In this document: positions 1 to 6,852 of the stretch, piece by piece
Layout: each line of letters opens with the position of its first letter
Position numbering within the stretch: the first letter of the stretch is position 1
From: an uncultured Collinsella sp.
GTDB lineage: Bacteria > Actinomycetota > Coriobacteriia > Coriobacteriales > Coriobacteriaceae
Length of the DNA stretch: 10,257 bases
Direction: 5' to 3'
Assembly: GCA_900554255.1 (NCBI GenBank)
Contig: USGN01000031.1
Coordinates: forward strand, 1 to 10,257
Notes under the pieces: generated by a model
Seen by the model: only the letters and a program-made list of their open reading frames with translations
What the model was told of the DNA's origin: nothing
Databases searched by the model: none
Translations under genes and position numbers: made by a program

Positions 1-97
1 ACTTAACCCCCACACCCCTCACGCGGCGGGCAACCGTCGTTGGGCTTATCGCTGACACGATTAAACCGCTTGTATATCGTCTGCTGGCTTGGCACGG

Positions 98-103
98 TAC
101 AAT
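98..103 (+). promoter_or_regulatory. Candidate -10 box for the RNA methyltransferase gene
   Basis: TACAAT at 98-103 lies 37 bases upstream of the ATG at 141, a sensible distance for a short leader. No good TTGACA-like -35 hexamer sits 16-18 bases upstream; the sequence at 75-80 is TATCGT. The same hexamer recurs before several other genes in this window, which supports it. The rest of 1-97 shows no recognisable gene. Confidence 0.4.
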
Positions 104-140
104 ACTTGCAGCTTTAATTCATGAATTAGTGGAGTTATTG

Positions 141-1589
141 ATGGCAGAATCTCGTGCGGAGCGTAGGGCTCGTCGTGCTTTGGTGGAGGCGGCTGAGGGG
201 TTGAAAGAGGAGAAATCTTCTAAGAAATCAAAGTCGTCTCAGGATGCGAAGGGCAAGTCGGTCAAGGGCAAGGCTAAGGCTAAGCGCCCCGGCTCTCGTC
301 GGAGCGAGGACAAGGCATCTCAGACTCGCACCAAGCGCCCGCATAAAGATCCGGTTTCGTCTGCACGTAAGGCTGTGGACCCCAAGTCTCCCTGTTCGAT
401 CATGAAATCTTGCGGTGGGTGCACGGCGCTCAATCGTCCTTATAAGAAGCAGTTGGCGACCAAGCAGGCTGCTATGGAGGAGCTTTTTGCTTCGCTTTGT
501 GAGCGTGAAGGCATTGCTGTAGATCCTATTCGTGGTATGGGTGTCACCCTGGGCGACCCGGGCAAATATCCTGCACCGCGCGGTTTTCGCCATAAGGCCG
601 CCACTCCCTTTGCCCCCGGCAAAGAGGGCGCTGTCCGTTGCGGTTTCTTTGAGCGCGGCACGCACAAGATCGTTGCCGTACCCGAATGCCCCGTCGAGGC
701 ACCGGGCGCCCGACAGATTCTTAACGGCATCGCGCGTGAAGCTGAGCGCCTACACATTCCCGCCTTTAACGAGGACAAGCATCTTGGTTTGCTTCGCTAT
801 GCCGTCGTCCGCTGCGGTTGGCGTACCGACCAGGCCATGGTCACGCTCGTGACCGCTCAGCGCGACTTGCCGCATGCGCAGGAGTTCTTTGAGGCCGTCG
901 CGGCGCTCGATCCGCATATCGTCACCGTTGCCCAAAATATCAATGGCCGTCCCGGTAACGCCATCTTGGGTGAGGAGACTCGTATCGTTTATGGCGCCGA
1001 GTGCATGCGCGACCAGCTGCTCGGTTGCGAATTCGATATCTCCCCTACCGCGTTCTATCAGACCAATCCGCAGCAGACCGAGCTGCTCTATCAGCTCGCG
1101 ATTGACTGCATGGACCTGCAGCAGGGTGACATTCTTATGGACGCGTACTGCGGCAGCGGCACCATCGGTCTGTGCGCCGCGAAGGATGCCCAGGACAGAG
1201 GTGTCGGCATTATGCTGCTCGGCGTGGAGCGCAACCCGGCGGGCATTGCCGACGCACGCCGCAATGCCGAGCTCAACGGTCTTACCCGCAGCGCCTGGTT
1301 TATGGCCGACGATGCCACCGATTACATCCTAGATGCCGCCGACAACAACGAGCGGATCGATGTCCTTTCCATCGACCCGCCGCGTGCCGGCTCCACCCCC
1401 GAGTTCCTCGAAGCTGCCTGCGCACTTAAGCCGCGCCGCATCACCTATATCAGCTGCAACCCCGTGACTCAAGAGCGCGACCTGCATCAGCTCCTCGACG
1501 GAGGCTATCGCCTGCTCAAGATCACGCCCGTCGACATGTTCCCTCACACCGACCACACCGAAACCGTAGCGGTCCTCGAACGCCGCTAA
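141..1589 (+). CDS. rlmD: 23S rRNA (uracil-C5)-methyltransferase, RlmD/RumA (TrmA) family
   Basis: SAM-dependent methyltransferase that puts a methyl group on C5 of a uracil in RNA. Numbered from the ATG (482 aa), an iron-sulfur site is visible as CSIMKSCGGC (Cys85, Cys91, Cys94) with a fourth candidate ligand near Cys183 in PECPVE. The family motif FYQTNPQQ is near 305, the SAM motif DAYCGSGTIG near 334, DPPRAG near 412, the catalytic Cys439 in YISCNP, and the C-terminal HTDHTETV contains the general-base Glu. The ATG at 141 is chosen over the in-frame GTG at 129 because GGAG at 131-134 precedes it by six bases. Residues 1-84 are a Lys/Arg/Ser-rich, low-complexity tail where other RumA proteins have a TRAM domain. 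The target base (U1939, U747, both as in RlmCD, or tRNA U54) cannot be told from sequence; the Fe-S site favours rRNA. Single-gene unit, convergent with the next gene. Confidence 0.9.
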   Translation: MAESRAERRARRALVEAAEGLKEEKSSKKSKSSQDAKGKSVKGKAKAKRPGSRRSEDKASQTRTKRPHKDPVSSARKAVDPKSPCSIMKSCGGCTALNRPYKKQLATKQAAMEELFASLCEREGIAVDPIRGMGVTLGDPGKYPAPRGFRHKAATPFAPGKEGAVRCGFFERGTHKIVAVPECPVEAPGARQILNGIAREAERLHIPAFNEDKHLGLLRYAVVRCGWRTDQAMVTLVTAQRDLPHAQEFFEAVAALDPHIVTVAQNINGRPGNAILGEETRIVYGAECMRDQLLGCEFDISPTAFYQTNPQQTELLYQLAIDCMDLQQGDILMDAYCGSGTIGLCAAKDAQDRGVGIMLLGVERNPAGIADARRNAELNGLTRSAWFMADDATDYILDAADNNERIDVLSIDPPRAGSTPEFLEAACALKPRRITYISCNPVTQERDLHQLLDGGYRLLKITPVDMFPHTDHTETVAVLERR

Positions 1590-1617
1590 CCAACCTCAGT
1601 ATATTTTTGGGACAAGA

Positions 1618-1647
1618 AAGGGGGCGACCCGCCTGGGCCGCCCCCTT
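1618..1647. terminator. Shared bidirectional terminator between convergent genes
   Basis: The nine-base arms AAGGGGGCG (1618-1626) and CGCCCCCTT (1639-1647) pair perfectly. Inside them CCC/GGG pairs around a GCCT loop after one mismatch. It lies 28 bases past the methyltransferase stop and 20 bases past the phosphatase stop. The U-tracts are poor: TTCGCTTGGTTTAT on the plus side, and TTTCTTGTCCCAAAAAT on the minus side. Confidence 0.75.
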
Positions 1648-1667
1648 CGCTTGGTTTATAAACTCCG

Positions 1668-2489
1668 CTACATCCCATTGCGCAGATCGCACACGCCGGC
1701 TGCCGCCATCTCGCGCAGCAGCGTCTCGCGGTCGTGCGTCACGATCAAATCCAGCGGGAAGTGAATCTCGTCGAGCATCTTGCGCGCGTGATCGAGCTTG
1801 CCAATGGCCATGCCAATGTGGGCATCTGTCGACACGCCAATGCCCACGCCCAGCTCGGCGCAGCGCTCGGCGATCTTGCGGCATACGGCCCAATGCTCAG
1901 TGTCGACACCGTGTTCAAGACTATGGTTGTTGATCTCGATAATCTTGTGCTTGGCCTTAGCTGCCAACAGTACCTCGTCGATATCGAACGGCACGCCCGA
2001 ACGCCCCGTGTGGCCCAGCATGAACACCTTGGGGTGCTCCAGGGCATTGATATACATCTCGGTCGTCTGGGCCAGCGTCGCGCCCTCAGCAATCTGCGGA
2101 TTATGCACGCTTGCAACCAAATAATCCAAATTACGCGTCACCAAATCGAACAGCGAATGCTGGTGACTGTACGAATCGCCGGCAATATCGAGCGTGACAG
2201 GAGTGTCCTCGCCAAACAGGCTTCCGTCCAGCGAAACGATATCGGCCTCGGCGCCGCGAAGTACCAGCACGCCGCTCCAAATGCGCGGCCAGATATCCTG
2301 GTTAATAAAGAACTGGAAACTGCGCAGGTCATTGGGGCAAGGCGTAACCATAGAGCTCAAATGGTCGGCAGATCCGAGTACCTGCAGACCACGCTCTGCC
2401 GCCCAGTACACATTCTCCTCAATGGTCGAATATGCATGCGCAGAGAACATCGTATGGGTATGAATGTCACAAGAAAGCAGGTAGGGCAT
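1668..2489 (-). CDS. ycdX: PHP-domain metallophosphatase, YcdX type
   Basis: A 273-residue PHP-fold hydrolase, very likely cytoplasmic, that probably removes phosphate using a trinuclear metal centre. The nine ligand positions known for E. coli YcdX all have counterparts here: His10 and His12 (DIHTHT), His18, His43 (SADH), Glu81 (RGAEAD), His129 (SVHNP), His160 (LGHTG), Asp222 and His224 (STDAH). The region FFINQDIWPRIWSGV resembles the E. coli FINMRIWPRVVDGV, and EINNHS matches EINNSS. Length is normal for the subfamily (about 245-270). The ATG at 2489 is preceded by AAGGAG with five bases of spacing. The physiological substrate is unknown; relatives include polymerase-linked exonucleases and histidinol phosphatases, but the residue pattern fits YcdX best. 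It follows the aminotransferase gene on the same strand, 165 bases away, with its own likely promoter, so shared function is not implied. Confidence 0.88.
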   Translation of the reverse strand: MPYLLSCDIHTHTMFSAHAYSTIEENVYWAAERGLQVLGSADHLSSMVTPCPNDLRSFQFFINQDIWPRIWSGVLVLRGAEADIVSLDGSLFGEDTPVTLDIAGDSYSHQHSLFDLVTRNLDYLVASVHNPQIAEGATLAQTTEMYINALEHPKVFMLGHTGRSGVPFDIDEVLLAAKAKHKIIEINNHSLEHGVDTEHWAVCRKIAERCAELGVGIGVSTDAHIGMAIGKLDHARKMLDEIHFPLDLIVTHDRETLLREMAAAGVCDLRNGM

Positions 2490-2526
2490 CAGGTCTCCTT
2501 ATCTGGCACGGCCGTCGCTTATATTC

Positions 2527-2555
2527 ATTGTACGCATAGCCTTCGATAGTCGTAA
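2527..2555 (-). promoter_or_regulatory. Candidate promoter of the PHP phosphatase gene
   Basis: On the minus strand TTACGA (2550-2555) and TACAAT (2527-2532) are exactly 17 bases apart. The -10 box ends 37 bases before the ATG at 2489. The -35 match is weak (3 of 6). The bases just before the -10, GCGTACAAT, are identical to those before the aminotransferase -10. Confidence 0.45.
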
Positions 2556-2589
2556 AACCACTCCATCCCAAAGACACAACGTCCATGAC

Positions 2590-2620
2590 AACGGGGTCCG
2601 GCTTAACACCAAACCCCGTT
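2590..2620. other. Hairpin in the aminotransferase-phosphatase gap
   Basis: AACGGGGT (2590-2597) and ACCCCGTT (2613-2620) are perfect eight-base inverted arms around a 15-base loop that contains a further GG/CC pairing. It lies 35 bases past the aminotransferase stop and could end that transcript, but no U-run follows on either strand. It overlaps the parS-like site by four bases. Confidence 0.4.
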
Positions 2621-2632
2621 TCACGTAAAACA
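2617..2632. other. parS-like ParB (Spo0J) binding site
   Basis: CGTTTCACGTAAAACA at 2617-2632 matches the widespread chromosomal parS consensus TGTTTCACGTGAAACA at 14 of 16 positions; the differences are at positions 1 and 11. It sits in a non-coding gap. Functional parS sites with one or two changes are known in other bacteria. parS sites cluster near the replication origin, and a tilS-hpt-ftsH block is origin-proximal in Bacillus subtilis, so the place is plausible. ParB genes are not in this window. Confidence 0.4.
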
Positions 2633-2654
2633 TTGTAGGCAGAGCGCTTTACTT

Positions 2655-3839
2655 TTAACGATACTCGTCCGCCAACTGTTTCCAAGCGGGTAGCGAATTG
2701 ACAATCGTTTCGTAGCTCACGCAATAGCCCAGGCGGAACCAACCCGGCATACCAAAGCTGTCCGAGGGAACCGCAAGCAACTCATACTTCTTTGCGCGCT
2801 CGCAAAACGCATTCGCATCGGGCTCCAACGCTTTCACCCATAGGTAGAACGCGCCATCCGGCTCAACATACGTGTAGCCGTACTCCGCCAAGGCGTCGGT
2901 AAGCGCCGTGCGGTTGCGTGCATAGGCCTCAACGTCACTCGGCTCATCGATGCAGTCGATAATTACGCGCTGGAAGAGTGCCGGTGCGCATACAAAACCC
3001 AGCGTACGGGCAGCACCAGCAACAGCCGGCATCAGACGGGCAGCCTGCGGATTGGTGTTGGGAACCAAGATCCAGCCCACGCGCTCACCAGGCAGCGACA
3101 GCGACTTAGAATACGAGTAGCATACCACGGTGTTCTCGTAGATCGAGGGCACCCAAGGCACCTCGGCACCGTACACGATCTCGCGGTACGGCTCATCCGA
3201 GATGAGCATAATCGGATTCTCGGGATCGCGCTGAGCGTTGGCCTCGCGCAGAGCATTGGCCAGTCGCGTCAGCGTGTCGCGTGTATATACGGCACCAGTC
3301 GGATTGTTGGGCGAGTCGATGATGACGGCAGTCGTCTTATCGGTAATCGCCTTGAGCACGTTGTCCACGCTCAGCTGGAACGTATCTTCATCGGCGAGCG
3401 CCTCAACACACGTACAGCCGGCCTTCTCAATCCAAACGCGATACTCCGGAAAGTACGGGGCGATAACAATAACCTCGTCGCCCGGGTTCGTAACGGCGTT
3501 GAGCGTGCAGGTGAGCGAAGCCGCGGCACCCACCGTCATAAAGACGTCTTTGCCCTCATAGCTCGTGCCAAAGCGGCGGTTGAGCGATTCGGCGACGGCC
3601 GCTCGACATTGCGGCAGGCCCGGAGCGGGGGTGTAGCCGTGCAGCTGGTCACTCGGCAGCTCCAGGGCCTTCTTAATCGACTCAGCCACAGCAGCGGGCG
3701 CCGGAACGCTCGGATTGCCCAGCGAAAAATCGAATACGTTTTCCGCACCGATCTGCGCCTTGCGCTCAAGGCCATAGCTAAAAATCTCACGGATGATGGA
3801 GCTTTCCGCACCGCGAGCATACATAGTTTCGTTGATCAT
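2655..3839 (-). CDS. PLP-dependent class I/II aminotransferase
   Basis: Fold-type I aminotransferase of 394 residues that moves an amino group between an amino acid and a 2-oxo acid through pyridoxal phosphate. Visible family marks are FSLGNPSVP near 38, the Tyr69-containing HGYTPAPGLP, DSPNNPTGAV with Asn179 and the NPTG turn, ISDEPYREIVY with the cofactor-binding Asp215 and Tyr218, YSYSKSLSLPGERVG with the Schiff-base Lys245, and the carboxylate-binding Arg369 in WFRLGY. The substrate is not evident; aspartate/aromatic-type specificity is the usual default. The ATG at 3839 is preferred: AAAGGGG lies five bases upstream. A longer frame from 3938 reads backwards through the palindrome at 3899-3960 and looks artefactual. 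The gene has its own candidate promoter and is separated from ftsH by a strong terminator. Confidence 0.88.
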   Translation of the reverse strand: MINETMYARGAESSIIREIFSYGLERKAQIGAENVFDFSLGNPSVPAPAAVAESIKKALELPSDQLHGYTPAPGLPQCRAAVAESLNRRFGTSYEGKDVFMTVGAAASLTCTLNAVTNPGDEVIVIAPYFPEYRVWIEKAGCTCVEALADEDTFQLSVDNVLKAITDKTTAVIIDSPNNPTGAVYTRDTLTRLANALREANAQRDPENPIMLISDEPYREIVYGAEVPWVPSIYENTVVCYSYSKSLSLPGERVGWILVPNTNPQAARLMPAVAGAARTLGFVCAPALFQRVIIDCIDEPSDVEAYARNRTALTDALAEYGYTYVEPDGAFYLWVKALEPDANAFCERAKKYELLAVPSDSFGMPGWFRLGYCVSYETIVNSLPAWKQLADEYR

Positions 3840-3863
3840 CTGTTCCCCTTTCACATAGGCGCT

Positions 3864-3869
3864 ATTGTA
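3864..3869 (-). promoter_or_regulatory. Candidate -10 box for the aminotransferase gene
   Basis: TACAAT on the minus strand ends 24 bases before the ATG at 3839. It is preceded by GGCTAAAGCG, close to the GGCTATGCG that precedes the phosphatase gene's -10. No clear -35 is seen at the right distance; the GC-rich CGGCGC occupies that place. Confidence 0.4.
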
Positions 3870-3898
3870 CGCTTTAGCCGAGCAAAGCGCCGCAGCAA

Positions 3899-3960
3899 TG
3901 TTGATTGGGGACAGACTTAAATGCGTGAAAACGCTCATTTAAGTCTGTCCCCAATCAACA
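3899..3960. repeat. 62-base near-perfect palindrome (REP/MITE-like)
   Basis: Two arms of 25 bases (3899-3923 and 3936-3960) are exact reverse complements, separated by 12 bases. The loop can fold further as CGT-GAAA-ACG with a two-base bulge, giving a GAAA tetraloop cap. The arms include TTGGGGACAGACTTAAATG, of the TTGGGGACAGAC type that I recall from palindromes near REP-associated (Y1, RAYT) transposase genes; this is memory, not a search. It sits between the ftsH terminator and the aminotransferase promoter, has no ORF of its own and no U-run suited to a terminator. Confidence 0.75.
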
Positions 3961-3998
3961 AAAAGAAAAAGCCTCCGCAGGTTTCCCCGCAGAGGCTT
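3961..3998 (-). terminator. Rho-independent terminator of ftsH
   Basis: On the minus strand a 30-base hairpin (3969-3998) has 13 paired positions, including two G-U pairs, closed by a GAAA tetraloop, with AAGCCTC and GAGGCTT as outer arms. It is followed at once by TTTTTCTTTT (3961-3970). It starts 13 bases after the ftsH stop codon and ends the tilS-hpt-ftsH block. Confidence 0.92.
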
Positions 3999-4010
3999 TC
4001 GCCACAAAGG

Positions 4011-6149
4011 CTATTTGTCGGCGTCGGTGTCGGCACCGGCATTGACGGCACAGTCATCGTCAGCATCATCGGATGCGGCTTCGGCATCCTCCTGCATGGC
4101 CGCCTGCGCAAAGGCCGCGGCATCAGCCGCCAGCTCCTCCTCGCTCATGCGAGGCGCGCGCTTCTTGGTCGGCATGCCGGCCGCCTTGGCATTGCGCTCC
4201 TCCTTGGCCGCCAGGATATCGCCCTCGCGCTCAAGGTAGGCATTCCACTCGTTGTCGAGCAGGGCGTTCACGGCGTCGCCCTCGACGGTCTCGCGCTCAA
4301 GCAGCACCTTCGCCATCAGATCGAGCTGATCGCGACGGGCGTCCAGGATCTCGACCGCACGACGATGGGCCTCACGCATAATGCGCTGAACCTCGATATC
4401 GATGCGGCGCGCCGTCTCCTCGGAGTAATCCTGGTGATCAGCGTAATCGCGACCAAGGAACACCTGATGTTGCGCCTCGCCAAACACTTGCGTGCCCAGC
4501 TCCTCGCTCATGCCCAGGCGCGTGACCATCTCGCGCGCCATCTTGGTTGCGCGCTCCAGATCGTTGCTCGCGCCCGACGTAATATCATCGCACATGAGCT
4601 CCTCGGCAACGCGACCGCCCAAGAACACGGCAAGCTCGTCGAGCATCTCGTTCTTGGTCTTGAGGAAGTGGTCCTCCTGCGGAAGCTGCAGTGTGTAGCC
4701 CAGCGCCTGGCCGCGGCTGACGATCGAGATCTTGTGGACCGGATCGGAGTGCTCCAGGATGTGGCCCACCAGGGCGTGACCGCTCTCGTGGTAGGCAATC
4801 GTGGTGCGCTCGGCCTCGGTCATCACGCGACCCTTGCGCTGCGGTCCGGCAATCACGCGCTCCATCGATTCCTCGACCTCGTCCATCGAGATCACGGAAC
4901 GATGACGGCGAGCGGCCAGCAGCGCAGACTCGTTGAGCAGGTTCGCTAAATCGGCACCAGTAAAGCCAACAGTCATCTGGGCGAGCTTCTCAAACTTAAC
5001 GTCCTCGTCCATCGGCTTGTTCTCGGCATGCACGCGCAAAATCTGCTCGCGGCCCTTCACGTCCGGACGGTCGACCGTAACCTGACGGTCAAAACGGCCG
5101 GGACGCAGCAGCGCCGGATCCAGAATGTCGGGGCGGTTGGTGGCGGCGATCAGGATGACCGACTCGCTCTCCTCAAAACCGTCCATCTCGACCAGCAGCT
5201 GGTTGAGCGTCTGCTCGCGCTCGTCGTGGCCGCCGCCCAAGCCGGCTCCGCGCTGACGTCCCACGGCATCGATCTCATCGATGAAGATGATCGACGGGGC
5301 CTGGGACTTGGCCTCCTTAAAGAGGTCACGCACACGGCTGGCGCCGACGCCCACGAACATCTCCACAAAGTCAGAGCCCGAGATGCTAAAGAACGGCACG
5401 CCCGCCTCGCCGGCAACGGCCTTGGCCAGCAGCGTTTTACCGGTGCCCGGAGGGCCAACCAGCAACACGCCACGCGGGATCTTGGCGCCCAGCTTGCGAT
5501 AGCGATCCGGATCGCTCAAAAAGTCACGAATCTCCTCGAGCTCCTCGACTGCCTCGTCCACGCCGGCAACGTCTTCAAACTTGACCTTGGGGCGCGTGGC
5601 CTCGTTGGTCTTGGCGTTGGTCTTGCCAAACTGCATGTTCCTGTTGTTGGCGCCCATCATCTGGCGCATAAAGTAGAACATGATGGCGATCAGGGCAATC
5701 GTCGGCAGCACGCTCATCGCCAAGTCGCCCCAAAAATCGGGGTCATTGGTGTTGACGATATACTTGGTGTCGGGATGCTCCGCCATGAGCTCGGCAAGCG
5801 AATCGGAGCCGACATAGGTCGAGGAAAAGCTCTTGAGCTCGCTCGTATCGCCCTTGTCCTTTTTCGTCTTCCAGTAATGACCCGTCACGCTTCCGTCTTG
5901 AACCGTATAGGTCAGATCTTCGACGCGATCCTGCTTGATGGCGCTGACCATCTCGCTCGTCGCGAGCTTAACGGTATTGCTGGAGTTGGCAAAGCCGGAA
6001 CCCATATTAAAGAAGGCATAGCCCAGAAGCGCGCAAGCCAAAAGAAAATACAGCCAGCCCGTACGCGTGGGCTTCTTGCCTCCGGGCATCCCCGGGATCT
6101 TTGGGTCCCGGGGAGTCTGGGAATTGTTGTCGTTACGGTCGTCGGGCAT
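4011..6149 (-). CDS. ftsH: ATP-dependent zinc metalloprotease FtsH
   Basis: Membrane-anchored AAA+ protease that unfolds and degrades damaged membrane proteins and selected regulators as a hexamer. Over 712 residues the order is: a short polar N-tail, TM helix about 31-50, extracytoplasmic domain about 51-142, TM helix about 143-163, the AAA domain with Walker A GPPGTGKT (232-239), pore loop FVG (265-267), Walker B IIFIDEID ending near 294 and second-region-of-homology LLRPGRFDR (347-355), then the M41 peptidase domain with zinc motif HESGH (454-458) and a third-ligand Asp near 530. All catalytic residues are present. It is longer than the usual 610-650 because of an Ala/Asp/Glu-rich tail after about residue 660. 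The ATG at 6149 follows the hpt stop by one base; the nearest Shine-Dalgarno, GGAGG, is 12 bases away within hpt, so translational coupling is likely. Ends at a strong terminator. Confidence 0.97.
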   Translation of the reverse strand: MPDDRNDNNSQTPRDPKIPGMPGGKKPTRTGWLYFLLACALLGYAFFNMGSGFANSSNTVKLATSEMVSAIKQDRVEDLTYTVQDGSVTGHYWKTKKDKGDTSELKSFSSTYVGSDSLAELMAEHPDTKYIVNTNDPDFWGDLAMSVLPTIALIAIMFYFMRQMMGANNRNMQFGKTNAKTNEATRPKVKFEDVAGVDEAVEELEEIRDFLSDPDRYRKLGAKIPRGVLLVGPPGTGKTLLAKAVAGEAGVPFFSISGSDFVEMFVGVGASRVRDLFKEAKSQAPSIIFIDEIDAVGRQRGAGLGGGHDEREQTLNQLLVEMDGFEESESVILIAATNRPDILDPALLRPGRFDRQVTVDRPDVKGREQILRVHAENKPMDEDVKFEKLAQMTVGFTGADLANLLNESALLAARRHRSVISMDEVEESMERVIAGPQRKGRVMTEAERTTIAYHESGHALVGHILEHSDPVHKISIVSRGQALGYTLQLPQEDHFLKTKNEMLDELAVFLGGRVAEELMCDDITSGASNDLERATKMAREMVTRLGMSEELGTQVFGEAQHQVFLGRDYADHQDYSEETARRIDIEVQRIMREAHRRAVEILDARRDQLDLMAKVLLERETVEGDAVNALLDNEWNAYLEREGDILAAKEERNAKAAGMPTKKRAPRMSEEELAADAAAFAQAAMQEDAEAASDDADDDCAVNAGADTDADK

Positions 6150-6150
6150 C

Positions 6151-6699
6151 TTACGAATAAACCTCCGGTTTCAAAATGCCCAGATACGGAAGGTTACGAT
6201 AGCGCTCGGCATAATCGAGGCCGTAGCCCACCACAAAGGCATCGGGGCAATGGGTTCCAACATACTTGGGCGTGATGGCCGAGGTACGGTCCTCAACGTC
6301 CTTCCACAGGAAGGCGGCGACCTCCAGAGAAGCGGGCTTGCGGCTCTCGAGGTTCTTCATCAGATACTTGAGCGTCAGGCCCGAGTCCAGAATGTCCTCG
6401 ACGATCAGCACGTCGCGACCGCGGATGTCGATATCCAGGTCCTTAATGATACGCACGATACCCGAGGACTTCACACCGTCGCCATAGCTCGAAACAGCCA
6501 TGAAATCGATGTTGGTCGGCAGCTCGATCTTACGCATCAGGTCGCCCATAAAGACCACGGCGCCGCGCAGGACCGCAATCAGCACCAGATCCTTACCCGC
6601 GTAGTCGCGCGTAATCTCCTCGCCCAGGCGAGAGACGATACCGTCGATATCCTCCTGCGTAAACAGAACCTTCTCGATATCCGGATGTTGAGAAGCCAT
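6151..6699 (-). CDS. hpt: Hypoxanthine phosphoribosyltransferase
   Basis: Purine-salvage enzyme that joins hypoxanthine (often also guanine) to PRPP, giving IMP or GMP; cytoplasmic. The 182-residue protein has normal length. Motifs: VLRGAVVFMGDL near 43-54 (loop I), the mobile loop SYGDGVKSSG at 71-80, the PRPP-binding stretch VLIVEDILDSGLTL at 97-110 with the paired acids Glu101-Asp102, a Lys at 133 in the purine-contact position, and GLDYAERYRNLPYLG near 160. The ATG at 6699 is preceded by AAAGGG with five bases between. The stop TAA is one base from the ftsH ATG, so the two are co-transcribed. tilS lies 147 bases upstream on the same strand, and a candidate promoter in between could drive hpt-ftsH independently of tilS. 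Confidence 0.96.
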   Translation of the reverse strand: MASQHPDIEKVLFTQEDIDGIVSRLGEEITRDYAGKDLVLIAVLRGAVVFMGDLMRKIELPTNIDFMAVSSYGDGVKSSGIVRIIKDLDIDIRGRDVLIVEDILDSGLTLKYLMKNLESRKPASLEVAAFLWKDVEDRTSAITPKYVGTHCPDAFVVGYGLDYAERYRNLPYLGILKPEVYS

Positions 6700-6755
6700 G
6701 ACAACCCTTTCTTGTGCTTATCGCCCACACACCGCCGTATGGACGCGAACTACAC

Positions 6756-6795
6756 ATTCTAGCAGCGCACGGGGTAAATTTACCAGCCCGTGCGC
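6756..6795 (-). promoter_or_regulatory. Candidate hpt-ftsH promoter overlaid by an inverted repeat
   Basis: On the minus strand TAGAAT (6756-6761) is a 5-of-6 match to TATAAT and ends 56 bases before the hpt ATG. Directly upstream, 6765-6795 is an inverted repeat: outer arms GCGCACGGG and CCCGTGCGC, nine bases each, with the 12-base self-complementary GGTAAATTTACC (6773-6784) inside. It covers where the -35 box would be (no TTGACA seen; TGGTAA at 18 bases is the best). No U-run follows the hairpin, so an operator fits better than a terminator. Confidence 0.4.
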
Positions 6796-6827
6796 CATCA
6801 GCGCGGGAATACCGTCAACGTCGCACA

Positions 6828-6852
6828 GAATAGCAGGCGTGGGACGCTATTC
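6828..6852. other. Inverted repeat at the tilS stop codon
   Basis: GAATAGC (6828-6834) and GCTATTC (6846-6852) are exact inverted arms around an 11-base spacer; the right arm contains the last codon and stop of tilS. There is no U-run, so it may protect the 3' end of an mRNA or mean nothing. Alternative internal pairing GCGT-CCC-ACGC is possible. Confidence 0.25.

Noticed and set aside
3..140. The methyltransferase frame stays open to the left edge
   Set aside because: No in-frame start with a ribosome-binding site is seen upstream, a -10-like box lies at 98-103, and GGAG marks the ATG at 141. The open frame is probably chance.
3840..3938. Upstream extension of the aminotransferase to an ATG at 3938
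   Set aside because: The extra residues come from the palindrome and the promoter gap. AAAGGGG before the ATG at 3839 fixes the start.
5028..6275. Long plus-strand frame (415 codons) opposite ftsH, and similar ones at 3921-4949, 1734-2549 and 6698-7624
   Set aside because: All lie antisense to clear conserved genes. In GC-rich coding DNA the antisense frames lack stops because of third-position bias. They show no domains and have no good ribosome-binding sites; the 3921 frame opens inside the palindrome.
6718..6732. DnaA-box-like TTATCGCCCACA
   Set aside because: It needs a two-base insertion to match TTATCCACA, and no other boxes cluster here.
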